Source of the DNA: Sulfurimonas sp.
GTDB taxonomy: Bacteria > Campylobacterota > Campylobacteria > Campylobacterales > Sulfurimonadaceae
Reading direction: 5' to 3'
NCBI GenBank assembly: GCA_021732045.1
Contig: JAKFWK010000004.1
Location: 95,064 to 145,557, forward strand
Length of the DNA stretch: 50,494 nucleotides
The notes beneath the pieces are model-generated. The model made no database searches and was not told where the DNA came from. It saw only the letters and a list, made by a program, of their open reading frames with translations. Below are positions 7,353-16,272 of this stretch, one piece after another (the stretch's first letter is position 1; every line of letters begins with the position of its first letter). A program made the position numbers and the translations under genes.

Positions 7353-9302
7353 TTGTTTTTTAGAAGATTTTTTATTATATTTTTATATCACTCTGTAGTT
7401 TTATCCGCAATCTCTTTTGGTGATGATATAACCGAGTTGCTTGGTCAGTATCAAAAAGAGATTGAAGGAGCATCAAAGACAAAAAAAGAGTCGCTTGGAC
7501 ATACTATAGTTTACAGCGGAGAAGATTTAAAAAAAATGCAGGCCTTTAAGCTTGGCGATGTATTGAAAACTCTTCCACTTCTATCATTTGAGAAAAATGT
7601 TTTTGGTGCAAACTCCCCAGTATTTGCCGGTGGTTCTCAGGGTGTTGGTACATCAATGAGACTCTATATAAATAATCATGAAGTAAGTTCTATAAACTCT
7701 CTCTCGCCCTGGATAATGTACGAGCAGTATCCGCTTGACCATATTAGTCATATTGAGGTATATTGGGGTGATGGCTCGTTATCGATGGCTGGCGAGCCAT
7801 CAAATATAACCATAAAGCTTTATACAAAAAGTGCAAAACATTTAAATGGTGGCACGCTTAGAACAAGTGTTGATTCAAGAGACTCCCTAGATATCGCTGT
7901 CGTTTATGGGCTAGAGGATAAAGAAATTACCCTTTTGACTATGGTGGATGGCTCAAACACAAACAATCCTACGACTCATTATAATGGAGAGGATATCAAG
8001 AATGACAACAACAGAATTTTTGCTTACGCATCCCTTGGCATAAATGATTTTGTGCTTGATTTAGGGTACACAAAACTCTCAAAAGATAGGTTTATTGGGT
8101 TTGCAAAAGATACAGCTCCTGATGATGGAAGCATAAAAGCTGAGGACCTGTTTGTCTCTGCTACAAAATATTTTGATAATCGTAGCGGGAATATAAATTT
8201 TTCTATAGATAAAAATATAAGAGATCTGAAAGAGTCAAATAGCGAAGGTATAATGGTTTTGCCTGTTATAGATCTTCTAAATCCAACTACAACTATCCCT
8301 AAAATATATAATGAACAGTTAACTCTTACAAAATATGAACTCTCTGTTTCGAAAGAGTTTTCTCTAGGTGACAATAACCTCTTTTTGTCGTCAGTAGCTA
8401 AAACAAAAGATTATAGAGTGGATAAAAGAGAGATGGTATCTCTGGCTGATACTCCTATAAATACGCCATTTTCAAATATTAAAAAAGAGTCAGTTATCTC
8501 TGTTATGCTAGAGGATAATTACTATCTTAATGACAATAATATGCTTGTGTTAGACTTGAAGTATGATAAATATTACAGAAATGGTGATTTTTATGATTTT
8601 GATGAATTTTCCACCAGAGCAGGGGTTATAGCTACTTTAAACAAAAATTTTGGTGTAAAAGCATTTGCTTCAAGCTCTTTTACGCCACCCTCATTTTTTG
8701 AAATAGACTATGCAAATAAAGATAATAAAAATTTAAAACCATTCTCAAAGCAAATTTACTCTCTAGAGGGAGTTTATGATGATGTCGACAATAGAGCTTC
8801 ACTTTATCTGAATCATTATGAGATAGACGATGCAATAGTGCCTGGAAATATGTCAACTCAAATGGGGTTTATAAACTCAGATGAAAAGATGAGAGGAGAG
8901 AGCATAACTTTTGACTATAAGAGAAAATTTAGTAAAGACAATGAGCTAAACTTTACTCTCTATAAGATAAAAAATAGTACCTCCCAATATGCAAGCCCAA
9001 CAGAAGGAGCGACAATCAGGGCTTCTCAAAAATATGGTAAATTTGACTTTTATGAAGAGCTGATATTTAAAAATAGTTATGTATACAACAAAACAATAGA
9101 TATGGGCACAAGTTATAACCTCTCTCTTGGAGTGCAGTATCAGTGTAGAAAAAACCTACTTTTTTCACTAAAGGGAGAAAATCTTCTTGATGATGATGTA
9201 AATGTTTTATATCCTGATTTCTCCAATATGAACAATATTGTATATAAGGGTATTCAAAATAGTGACAGAAAAGGTACTATCTCTATGCAGTGGATATTTT
9301 AA
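7353..9302 (+). CDS. TonB-dependent receptor-like outer-membrane protein
   Basis: About 649 residues. I place the start at the TTG at 7353 because TAAGG lies six bases upstream and the product then begins MFFRRFFIIF, a normal Sec signal peptide; an in-frame TTG at 7314 would add 13 residues. A plug-like domain follows (SGEDLKKMQAFKLGDVLKTL, then the LYINNHEV and HIEVYWG elements), then a long beta-rich region ending in a C-terminal Phe, as outer-membrane barrels do. No clear TonB box was seen. The stop overlaps the next gene by one base (TAATG), tying the receptor to a small exported protein and a c-di-GMP enzyme, so it may act as a sensor rather than a transporter. Confidence 0.85.
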   Translation: MFFRRFFIIFLYHSVVLSAISFGDDITELLGQYQKEIEGASKTKKESLGHTIVYSGEDLKKMQAFKLGDVLKTLPLLSFEKNVFGANSPVFAGGSQGVGTSMRLYINNHEVSSINSLSPWIMYEQYPLDHISHIEVYWGDGSLSMAGEPSNITIKLYTKSAKHLNGGTLRTSVDSRDSLDIAVVYGLEDKEITLLTMVDGSNTNNPTTHYNGEDIKNDNNRIFAYASLGINDFVLDLGYTKLSKDRFIGFAKDTAPDDGSIKAEDLFVSATKYFDNRSGNINFSIDKNIRDLKESNSEGIMVLPVIDLLNPTTTIPKIYNEQLTLTKYELSVSKEFSLGDNNLFLSSVAKTKDYRVDKREMVSLADTPINTPFSNIKKESVISVMLEDNYYLNDNNMLVLDLKYDKYYRNGDFYDFDEFSTRAGVIATLNKNFGVKAFASSSFTPPSFFEIDYANKDNKNLKPFSKQIYSLEGVYDDVDNRASLYLNHYEIDDAIVPGNMSTQMGFINSDEKMRGESITFDYKRKFSKDNELNFTLYKIKNSTSQYASPTEGATIRASQKYGKFDFYEELIFKNSYVYNKTIDMGTSYNLSLGVQYQCRKNLLFSLKGENLLDDDVNVLYPDFSNMNNIVYKGIQNSDRKGTISMQWIF

Positions 9303-9760
9303 TGAAAATAATCACTCTTTGCATACTGCTTGTCTCGCTTCTAACAGCACAAGATGGTCCATTTACGCTTAGAAAAAAAGATACAATAGGAGAGCTTGAA
9401 GCAAAGATAGTTGCTCAAATAGCAGCCGATATTTTGAATAAAGATGTAAATATTTATGTGGTTGGAGAACAAAAAGATTTTATGACATTGGGAATGAATG
9501 GATTTAGAATCGCTAAAAATTGTAAAGAAGCTAATTTTATATTTGTTTCCAAGCAGAGTGTTGATGACATGGAGCTGTGTGAAAACAGCAGAGCAATACA
9601 TTTTACCAACAGCAGAGAATTATTTAATAAAAATAGAGATTTTGTTGGACTTTTTTACTGGTTTAAAAGTAGACCGAATATCACTTTTTCGTCTAAAAGA
9701 TTGGAATCGAAATTGACAATGCTTCCAAAATCTTATGAGCAGTTTATAGAGGAGTTTTGA
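9302..9760 (+). CDS. Small exported protein, possibly YfiR-like
   Basis: The ATG at 9302 overlaps the receptor stop and gives a 152-residue product with a clear signal peptide (MKIITLCILLVSLLTAQ). The mature part of about 135 residues is alpha/beta, with two cysteines (NCKEANFIFV and LCENSR) that could form a periplasmic disulfide. Its strand order and its closing segment (PNITFSSKRLESKL) loosely recall YfiR/DUF4154 proteins, which restrain inner-membrane diguanylate cyclases; a divergent periplasmic binding fold is an alternative. The position between an outer-membrane receptor and a GGDEF-EAL sensor supports a signalling adaptor, but that is inference. Confidence 0.7.
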   Translation: MKIITLCILLVSLLTAQDGPFTLRKKDTIGELEAKIVAQIAADILNKDVNIYVVGEQKDFMTLGMNGFRIAKNCKEANFIFVSKQSVDDMELCENSRAIHFTNSRELFNKNRDFVGLFYWFKSRPNITFSSKRLESKLTMLPKSYEQFIEEF

Positions 9761-11661
9761 TGATTCAAACAAAACTGCTCACAAAAAAAAGTATTATAAT
9801 CGGGACAACGATTCTTTTTTTAGTATTTTTACTTGCTAGTCTATATGTCTCAACGATAAAGCTTCAGCAAAATTTAGAGAAAAAGATTTTTGAAACTTCC
9901 ACAAATGATACCACCTCTATAGCTCGCAACATCTCAAAAGAGATATATAGACTTACTGCACAATACGGCGCTAGGGAAGTTATACAAAATATAAAAAGTA
10001 ATACCGCCCTACAAAAGGAAATAGAAGAGAAACTTTCTCTATTTTTAACAAAAGATATTAAATATGCTTATCTACTTTATAGAGATAGAAAAGGAATTTT
10101 TAGATTTTTGGCGGATGCATCAAAGCAGAGCGAGAAAGCATTTATTGACCAAAAGTTTGATATAGATTCTGTTTTATGGAATAAGCCATTTAATACAAAA
10201 GAGCCAATTTTTTTAGAAAACAGAGTATCAAAAGAGCTCTCCGTTACATATCTTGTGCCTATTGTTCATAAAAATATAGTTTCGATGATTTTGGTAGTTG
10301 ATTTTTCCATTAAAAGAGTTGATGATATTGAAGATATTATGAAGAAAATAAGATATGGAATTCTTCTTCTTGCTCTTGCAATTTTGGGTTTTGCTATTTT
10401 TGCTCTGTTTCAGGCCTTAAGATATCAAAGAAGTAAAAAAGATGTTTATATTGATAGGCTAACAAAGATTTATAATAAGAACTATTTACTAGATTATGAA
10501 CCATATATGAATCTGCACGATTACATAATATGTGCAATTGATATTGACCATTTTAAAAAAATAAATGATACTTATGGACATGCTGCTGGAGATAGGGTTC
10601 TGGAGCGATTGGCTAGTGTTATGTTTATAGAGACTCGCAAAAACAGAGATATACTCATTAGGTATGGTGGGGAGGAGTTTTGTCTTCTAATAAAAAAAGA
10701 GCGAGAAAGTGATGCTGTAGGACTTAATTTATTAGACAGAATCTTTACAAAAGTAGCTCAAGAGGTATTTGAAATATCTGAATATGAGAGAATAGGTGTA
10801 ACTATATCAATTGGTGTAAATTTAAATCCAGAGAACCAAAGAGATTTTACAACTGCATTTAAACTGGCGGATATCGCGCTCTACAATGCTAAAAATGGTG
10901 GCAGAAACAGAATAGAGATATACGCAGAAAGTATTGAGGATAGCTCTTTTCTAACTATAAATGAGATTAAAGATGCCATATATGATGGCAGGCTCATGTG
11001 CCTTTTTCAGCCTATTGTAGATACTAAAACACAAAAGGTGGTACATCATGAAGCACTTGTTAGAATCAGGGCAAAAGATGGAACAATTATTACGCCAGAT
11101 AAATTTTTATCTGTTACAAAAGGAACTTTTATTGCGAGAAATCTTACGAAAGAAGTTTTAGATATCTGTTACAAAAAGCTTTTTTTAGACAAATCACTAA
11201 GCCTGAGTGTAAATCTAAATCCACAAGATTTGACGAGCGAAACAATTCTTGAGATACTAAAAATGTATGCAAAAATTGATACCTTCTCACAGAGATTAGG
11301 GCTTGAAATACTTGAGTCAGAAGAGATTGTAAATTATGAAGAAGCTCAACAAAATATTTTAATGTTAAAATCACTAGGTTATCAGATATATATTGATGAT
11401 TTTGGAAGTGGCTACTCTAACTTTATATATCTTGCCCAGATAAATGCAGATGTGATAAAGATAGATGGAAGTATTATTAAAAACATTTTAACCGATAAAC
11501 TCTCATATTTAGTTGCTAAAAATATTATTAGCTTCGCCAAAGAGGCAAATATAAAGACAATTGCAGAGTTTGTGAGTAGCAAAGAGATTTACGAGGCACT
11601 TAGGGGGCTGGGGGTGGATAAATGTCAGGGATATTACTTTTCATCACCTAAAGAGTTGTGA
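9760..11661 (+). CDS. Membrane GGDEF-EAL cyclic-di-GMP enzyme
   Basis: The ATG at 9760 overlaps the previous stop (TGATG) and has GAGGAG upstream. The 633-residue protein has a membrane segment at about 11-30, a periplasmic sensor region of about 165 residues, a second membrane segment at about 197-218, then GGDEF and EAL domains. The cyclase motif is intact (GGEEF, about 303-307), while the RxxD inhibition site reads KNRD. The phosphodiesterase domain keeps EAL (Glu about 431), SVNLNP, LEILESEE, the DDFGSGYSN loop and the CQGYYFSSP end, so both activities are possible. It is the last gene of the receptor/adaptor/enzyme cassette, and the exported protein probably contacts its periplasmic domain. 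Confidence 0.93.
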   Translation: MIQTKLLTKKSIIIGTTILFLVFLLASLYVSTIKLQQNLEKKIFETSTNDTTSIARNISKEIYRLTAQYGAREVIQNIKSNTALQKEIEEKLSLFLTKDIKYAYLLYRDRKGIFRFLADASKQSEKAFIDQKFDIDSVLWNKPFNTKEPIFLENRVSKELSVTYLVPIVHKNIVSMILVVDFSIKRVDDIEDIMKKIRYGILLLALAILGFAIFALFQALRYQRSKKDVYIDRLTKIYNKNYLLDYEPYMNLHDYIICAIDIDHFKKINDTYGHAAGDRVLERLASVMFIETRKNRDILIRYGGEEFCLLIKKERESDAVGLNLLDRIFTKVAQEVFEISEYERIGVTISIGVNLNPENQRDFTTAFKLADIALYNAKNGGRNRIEIYAESIEDSSFLTINEIKDAIYDGRLMCLFQPIVDTKTQKVVHHEALVRIRAKDGTIITPDKFLSVTKGTFIARNLTKEVLDICYKKLFLDKSLSLSVNLNPQDLTSETILEILKMYAKIDTFSQRLGLEILESEEIVNYEEAQQNILMLKSLGYQIYIDDFGSGYSNFIYLAQINADVIKIDGSIIKNILTDKLSYLVAKNIISFAKEANIKTIAEFVSSKEIYEALRGLGVDKCQGYYFSSPKEL

Positions 11662-11789
11662 TAAGCTAAGAGTAAAATTGTAATAATCTTGTAAACAATA
11701 CGAAATGATGCCACTTTTACAGAATAAATATGAGAAATAATAGTATTGGTTAAGTAGCTTCAAAATCTTTTTTAACTAGTAATTTGAGC

Positions 11790-11795
11790 TATAAT
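11790..11795 (+). promoter_or_regulatory. Probable -10 element (TATAAT)
   Basis: A consensus TATAAT lies 19 bp before the ATG of the degenerate GGDEF-like gene, with AAAAGGAA as ribosome-binding site between them. No convincing -35 is seen, as is common for sigma-70 promoters in this group of bacteria. Confidence 0.5.
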
Positions 11796-11814
11796 AGTAA
11801 AAAAAGGAAACAAT

Positions 11815-12228
11815 ATGGCTGGTGTTCACTTTACATTTGATAATTTCAAACAACTTCTTGATTTGACTGTGGGTTTGGCGCAGAGGCTGGATGAGAATCG
11901 CTCTGAGAGTTTTACGCTTTTGTACTGTGATTTTTCAACAATATCAAAAGAGGTAATAGATGGCTCTCTCGATAGTGTTTTAAGAAATTCAGACTCCGTT
12001 GTTAACTGTGAATCTAACTATTTTTTTATTCTTCCATATACCGATAAATATGGCGCAGAGGTTGTCAAAAAGATGTTTGAAGAGTTTTCAGCAAGAGAAG
12101 TGAATGGTTTTTCTATGAGCTACCCAGCAGATGGCGAAGATTCACGAGCAGTTGTAGAAAAACTAAGACAGAGTGTTAAGTCAAACTATAAGATTGACCT
12201 GAAATGCCTAGAGATTCCATTTAGATAG
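11815..12228 (+). CDS. Degenerate stand-alone GGDEF-like protein
   Basis: A 137-residue cytoplasmic protein. The pattern LLYCDFSTIS...LRNSDSVV.....YFFILPYTDKYGAEVV follows the second half of a GGDEF domain (the R-x-SD strand, the loop, then the LLPxTD strand). The catalytic GGDEF loop is replaced by CESNYF and the metal-binding Asp strand is altered, so cyclase activity is not expected. A c-di-GMP or protein-binding role is possible but unproven. It has its own promoter-like TATAAT and is separated by about 150 bp from the active GGDEF-EAL gene upstream. Confidence 0.6.
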   Translation: MAGVHFTFDNFKQLLDLTVGLAQRLDENRSESFTLLYCDFSTISKEVIDGSLDSVLRNSDSVVNCESNYFFILPYTDKYGAEVVKKMFEEFSAREVNGFSMSYPADGEDSRAVVEKLRQSVKSNYKIDLKCLEIPFR

Positions 12229-12297
12229 CCGACGCAATATGATGAGTTCTTTCTGCCTAGGATGGACTTATTCGTTTTAGCGTGTAGTATTGATAAA

Positions 12298-12615
12298 CTA
12301 CTTAAATCCTCTCTCTCTTTTATAAAACTCAACTGCGTCCACTATTTTTTGCTCTTTATAGACTTTCTTGTCACACACATATCTGCAAATGATCTGGCTG
12401 TTTTTTGATGCTTTCGTATTTTCATCTCTATCTTTTGTGTCATAAACTCCCGTATCAATTTTCTCAAATTTTTTAGTGTTAAAAAGAGAAGTGTCTGTAA
12501 CTCCTCTTATTGGTGTATTAAATATTGAGGTATCTTTATATTTGAACTTTGGTGTCTCAAATGGGCTGAGTGCGAACAGTAAAAATGGTAATAATAAAAT
12601 AAATAATAATCCCAT
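12298..12615 (-). CDS. Small exported protein with repeated D-T-x-x-[FY]-[ND]-T motif
   Basis: A 105-residue product with a hydrophobic N-terminus (MGLLFILLLPFLLFALS) that looks like a signal peptide. The mature N-terminal half carries three spaced copies of a short motif: DTSIFNT, DTSLFNT and DTGVYDT, about 15 residues apart. The C-terminal half has two cysteines (IICRYVCDKK) and is basic. I do not recognise the family. It is transcribed away from fliK, and its start lies 31 bp from the sigma-54-like promoter of that gene. A link to motility is possible only by position. Confidence 0.6.
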   Translation of the reverse strand: MGLLFILLLPFLLFALSPFETPKFKYKDTSIFNTPIRGVTDTSLFNTKKFEKIDTGVYDTKDRDENTKASKNSQIICRYVCDKKVYKEQKIVDAVEFYKRERGFK

Positions 12616-12644
12616 AACATCATTATACCAAACTCAATTAACTA

Positions 12645-12660
12645 TGGAATAAATAATGCT
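12645..12660 (+). promoter_or_regulatory. Sigma-54-type promoter upstream of fliK
   Basis: TGGAATAAATAATGCT places GG at 12646-12647 and GC at 12658-12659, the exact GG-N10-GC spacing needed by RpoN. It resembles the TGGAAC...TTGC pattern of Campylobacterota flagellar promoters, though the GGAAT and ATGC bases are off consensus. It lies 33 bp before the fliK ATG. Confidence 0.7.
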
Positions 12661-12692
12661 TTGGTTTAGGATATATAACTAAGGAGCAAGCT

Positions 12693-14171
12693 ATGATTGC
12701 GTTGGATTTCAATAGTAAAACCGCGTCAAAAGCGTTACCTCTAGACCTATCAGCTTCAAAAGATAAGCCAAAAGTCTCTTTTTCTGATCTTTTAAAAAGT
12801 CTAAATACAAAGGGGAAGAGTGCTAGCACGGACCCTTTAGTTCTTGCTATAAATTCAGAAGAAAAAAGCATGAAAAGTGCAAATAGTACAAATAGTGCAA
12901 AAAATATTTCAAAAAGTGAAGTGCTTGCAACTCTTCTTAAGGGTACTGAAAAAATAGTTGCAGAACTAAAAGATGAACCACTGTTACTAAATCCAAAATT
13001 AGTTACAGCTATGAGCAAGGATGAGGTTAAATCACTTATCTTCGATGCAAAAAAATATCTAAAAACAAAGATAGAAGATAGTGACGGCTATAAAAAATCA
13101 GAGATTAAAGAGATGCCAACAACTCTAAAAGGTCTTGTTGAGGTTGCTCAAAAATTTGGTATAGATGTTTCAAAAGTAAGTGTTGAAGATGTTAAGCTCT
13201 CTCCTAAAATAAAAATTGATTCTTCAGAGAGCTTGCTTGATGGCAACATAACTCAAGAGAGTTCTAAACCGCAAGAGAGCACTAAAATGCACACGCAACA
13301 AGACAAAGAGAGACAAAATATATTTGATAAAATAATCTCAAAATCTCAAGAAGAACCGCTCAAAGAGATAAAAACAACACCACTTTTTAAAACAGAAGCA
13401 CTTTTTGAGAGAGCAACTACTGAGCAGTTTGTTAATTCAAAGAAAAATATTGCACCACAATCTGATCAAAAAACAACAAAAGATAGATCCGATGAGACCT
13501 TAAAATTGTTATTAAGAGCAGAGAAGCCAGCACAAAGTGATGTGGTACTTACTTCTGATTTCTCTGTTGCCACCGCTAAGGTTATAGCTCCAAAGGCAAA
13601 AGAGGATGCAGTTGTCTCTTTAGAACAGCTACTTCAGGTTGGGGCTAAGACAAGTAGTGAATCTACAACAAAAAAAGAGTCAGATGAGAATTTGAGCATA
13701 AATGGAGTGGCTTCTGTAAAAAGTGATTCTCTGGAACTAAAGCTAAACGAAGCAAAACAGATGATTAAGTATCTCTCGAATGATATTAAAACAGCAGTAG
13801 ATGACTATAGATCTCCTTTTACAAGAGTGAAAGTGCAGTTAAATCCACAAAATCTAGGTGAAATTGATTTGACAATTGTTCAAAGAGGAAAAAATCTACA
13901 TGTAAATCTTAGCTCAAACAACTCAGCTATAAATACGCTGGCCCTGAATATTAATGAGTTAAAAACGCAGTTAAACAATAGTGGAATAAATAGTGCTACG
14001 ATAAACTTCAGTAACGGTGCCGATTCTGGTGCCAACAGCTTTGGTGGTGGACAACAGCAGCAACGCCAAAATGAACAAAAAGCCAAAGAAGAGTATGGTT
14101 ATTTTGCAAATGAGAGTGTGAACGAAGAGATATTAAGCTCTTTAGAGATAGTTGTTCCTAGGTATATTTAA
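12693..14171 (+). CDS. fliK: Flagellar hook-length control protein FliK
   Basis: 492 residues. The N-terminal three quarters are polar, Ser/Lys/Glu-rich and poorly conserved, as expected of the ruler part of FliK. The C-terminal hook-length domain starts at about 378 with the typical VKVQLNPQNLGEIDLTIVQ, then LHVNLSSNNSAINTLALN and a Gly/Gln-rich tail. FliK is exported through the flagellar type III system; it measures the hook and switches export to filament proteins. AAGGAG precedes the ATG. It is the first gene of fliK-flgD-flgE, 52 bp before flgD. Confidence 0.92.
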   Translation: MIALDFNSKTASKALPLDLSASKDKPKVSFSDLLKSLNTKGKSASTDPLVLAINSEEKSMKSANSTNSAKNISKSEVLATLLKGTEKIVAELKDEPLLLNPKLVTAMSKDEVKSLIFDAKKYLKTKIEDSDGYKKSEIKEMPTTLKGLVEVAQKFGIDVSKVSVEDVKLSPKIKIDSSESLLDGNITQESSKPQESTKMHTQQDKERQNIFDKIISKSQEEPLKEIKTTPLFKTEALFERATTEQFVNSKKNIAPQSDQKTTKDRSDETLKLLLRAEKPAQSDVVLTSDFSVATAKVIAPKAKEDAVVSLEQLLQVGAKTSSESTTKKESDENLSINGVASVKSDSLELKLNEAKQMIKYLSNDIKTAVDDYRSPFTRVKVQLNPQNLGEIDLTIVQRGKNLHVNLSSNNSAINTLALNINELKTQLNNSGINSATINFSNGADSGANSFGGGQQQQRQNEQKAKEEYGYFANESVNEEILSSLEIVVPRYI

Positions 14172-14223
14172 AGCAAATTTATACCTCAAAAGAGGTTAGA
14201 TAATCAACAACAAGGAGAATATT

Positions 14224-14889
14224 ATGTCAATTACATCAACAGGCTTAAATGCCGCAACAAATACAGACTATACAGCTAGCACAGCGGTAAAAGATAAAAC
14301 CTCGCTAGGTAAAGATGACTTCTTGAAGCTTCTCTTGGTCGAGTTGCAGTATCAAGACCCAACCGCACCTATGGATACGGATAAGATTTTAAGCCAAACT
14401 TCTCAGTTAGCAGCACTAGAGTCATCAACTAACACAAACACAGCTTTAGAAAACTTAACAGCTTCTCTTGGGAGCTCACAGCAATTTTCTACAATTTCGG
14501 CTATTGGCAAAACTGCTGATATCGGAAGTAACGCTATAACTTATGATGAGGGTACAAACTCAGAGTTTGAAGTCTATTTTCCAAATAGCGTGCAAGAGGG
14601 AACTGTAAATATTACTGATTTACAAGATAATAAAATAGCAACCATTAATGTTGGTACAAATCCATCTGGTGTATATAAGTTTGAGTGGGATGGAAAAGAC
14701 TCATCCGGTGGTAAATCTAAGAGCGGAATATATAAAGTTACTGCAAATTACACAGATCAAAGCGGAACCACACAAACGACTAGACTTGGAGCTTATCCAA
14801 TAGAATCTGTTAAATTTGATAGTGGTACAACTTATCTAAAACTTGGATCCAGTTATGTTCCATTGGCGCAGGTTAAAGAAGTTTACTAA
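14224..14889 (+). CDS. flgD: Flagellar hook assembly protein FlgD
   Basis: 221 residues. The N-terminal region holds the FlgD signature GKDDFLKLLLVELQYQDPTAP (about 30-50), followed by helices and a beta-rich C-terminal FlgD/FlgE-type domain (YKFEWDGKDSSG, then SGIYKVTANYTD). FlgD caps the growing hook so that FlgE subunits polymerise, and is later discarded. The ATG is preceded by AAGGAG. It is followed after 11 bp by a FlgE-type gene that shares its transcript. Confidence 0.95.
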   Translation: MSITSTGLNAATNTDYTASTAVKDKTSLGKDDFLKLLLVELQYQDPTAPMDTDKILSQTSQLAALESSTNTNTALENLTASLGSSQQFSTISAIGKTADIGSNAITYDEGTNSEFEVYFPNSVQEGTVNITDLQDNKIATINVGTNPSGVYKFEWDGKDSSGGKSKSGIYKVTANYTDQSGTTQTTRLGAYPIESVKFDSGTTYLKLGSSYVPLAQVKEVY

Positions 14890-14900
14890 AGGAGTTTGTG

Positions 14901-16157
14901 ATGATTCAAGCCTTTTACACTGGTGTTTCAGGACTTATGTCGCAACAAAGTGCCATAGATGTAACATCAAATAACATAGCAAATGTCAGCACTGTTGGGT
15001 TTCGTGGTTATAACACAGAATTCGCATCACTTTTTGAAACTGCAGTAAATACAGACAGCGGTTTTAGTAGTGTAAATAGCGGTATTGGAATTGGTTCAAG
15101 AGTGCAAACTAGTAGTATGAATCAGACTGATGGTTCTTTGATGTTGTCTGAAAGAAATACAGATTTGGCTATATACGGAGATGGTTGGTTTGGTATTAGT
15201 GGTAACAGTCAAACCGCTTATACAAGAGCTGGTAATTTTACTTTTGACAAAAATAATGATCTGGTTACGCCAGATGGTTATTTTGTTTTGGGAACTATGG
15301 GAAAAAATATCAGCAATGATGTTTTAGTTAGCTCATCAGCAGAGACTCTACTAAATAGTGCTAGTTCACAAACACCTCTTCGTTTCCCAAATGTTTTAAC
15401 CTATCCGCCAGAGGCAACAACACAGGCTAGTTTTCAAGCAAATTTGGGAGTGCTTGATGAGAGTAGAACTGTTAGCGCTGGGGTGATTGACTCTACTGGA
15501 GTCAAAAATAATCTCAAACTTACATTTAGTAAAAGTGCTACTCAGGTTCCACCTGGCGCACAGTGGGATGTTGTGGCAACAGTTGGTAGCTTGGATGGAG
15601 CGACTATATACTCCACTCAGAGTGGTGTTGTAAGCTTTGATGCAACTGGTGCTCAAATCTCCAATACACTAACTTCAATTGATAACAAAGGTACGGCCGT
15701 AGCAATAGATTTGGGGGAAAATTACAGTGGTATAGTTTCAACAAATGGCACTATATCTGGCGGCTCTAGTACCTCGAATGGAACCATAGGCGGTGATTTA
15801 GTTGGCTATGAGATAAATAGAAATGCTGATGTAATAGCAACATTTACAAATGGTAAGCAGAGTAGTGTTGGCAGAATTGGAGTGTTTCATTTTCAAAATG
15901 AGCAAGGTCTTGATCGTGTAGATGGTACAAAATTTGCAGAGAGTTCAAATAGTGGTAAACCGATATTTTATCAAGATACAAATGGTAAAAATATACTGGG
16001 TGCCGAGGTCATAAACTACAAGTTAGAAAATTCTAATGTATCGCTAGAATCGGCACTTACGGAGTTAATTATATTTCAAAGAACATTTGATGCAAGTGGA
16101 AAAATAGTAACAGCAGCCGATGAGATGTTGCAAAAAGCTTTAGGAATGCATAAATAA
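14901..16157 (+). CDS. FlgE-type hook/basal-body protein (shorter paralogue)
   Basis: 418 residues from the ATG at 14901, which sits six bases from AAAGGAG; the GTG at 14898 would be too close to it. The N-terminus has the axial rod/hook signature (FYTGVSGLMSQQSAIDVTSNNIANVSTVGFRG) at about 4-35, a central FlgE domain at about 80-300, and the matching C-terminal coiled helix (ESALTELIIFQRTFDASGKIV). Its length is that of an ordinary FlgE. The larger paralogue at 16273 also has full hook signatures, so which one forms the hook cannot be fixed from sequence. It is probably co-transcribed with fliK and flgD. Confidence 0.88.
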   Translation: MIQAFYTGVSGLMSQQSAIDVTSNNIANVSTVGFRGYNTEFASLFETAVNTDSGFSSVNSGIGIGSRVQTSSMNQTDGSLMLSERNTDLAIYGDGWFGISGNSQTAYTRAGNFTFDKNNDLVTPDGYFVLGTMGKNISNDVLVSSSAETLLNSASSQTPLRFPNVLTYPPEATTQASFQANLGVLDESRTVSAGVIDSTGVKNNLKLTFSKSATQVPPGAQWDVVATVGSLDGATIYSTQSGVVSFDATGAQISNTLTSIDNKGTAVAIDLGENYSGIVSTNGTISGGSSTSNGTIGGDLVGYEINRNADVIATFTNGKQSSVGRIGVFHFQNEQGLDRVDGTKFAESSNSGKPIFYQDTNGKNILGAEVINYKLENSNVSLESALTELIIFQRTFDASGKIVTAADEMLQKALGMHK

Positions 16158-16160
16158 ATC

Positions 16161-16176
16161 TGGAACAATAAATGCT
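16161..16176 (+). promoter_or_regulatory. Sigma-54 promoter upstream of the large flgE
   Basis: TGGAACAATAAATGCT gives GG at 16162-16163 and GC at 16174-16175, the RpoN spacing, with the TGGAAC half typical of Campylobacterota flagellar class 2 promoters. It begins just after the stop of the shorter FlgE gene, about 110 bp before the large flgE ATG, so the hook gene has a promoter of its own. Confidence 0.75.
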
Positions 16177-16272
16177 ATTGTTTTCTACTATTTAAGTATG
16201 TAAAGAGTTTGTTATCTATCACGCTAAGGAGCAACACTACTCTCTTTGGCATAAAATAAAAAAGGATTTAAA

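Noticed and set aside
12638..13018. Minus-strand 126-codon frame over fliK
   Set aside because: Shadow of the Ser/Lys-rich fliK region; fliK has a promoter, a ribosome-binding site and family motifs.
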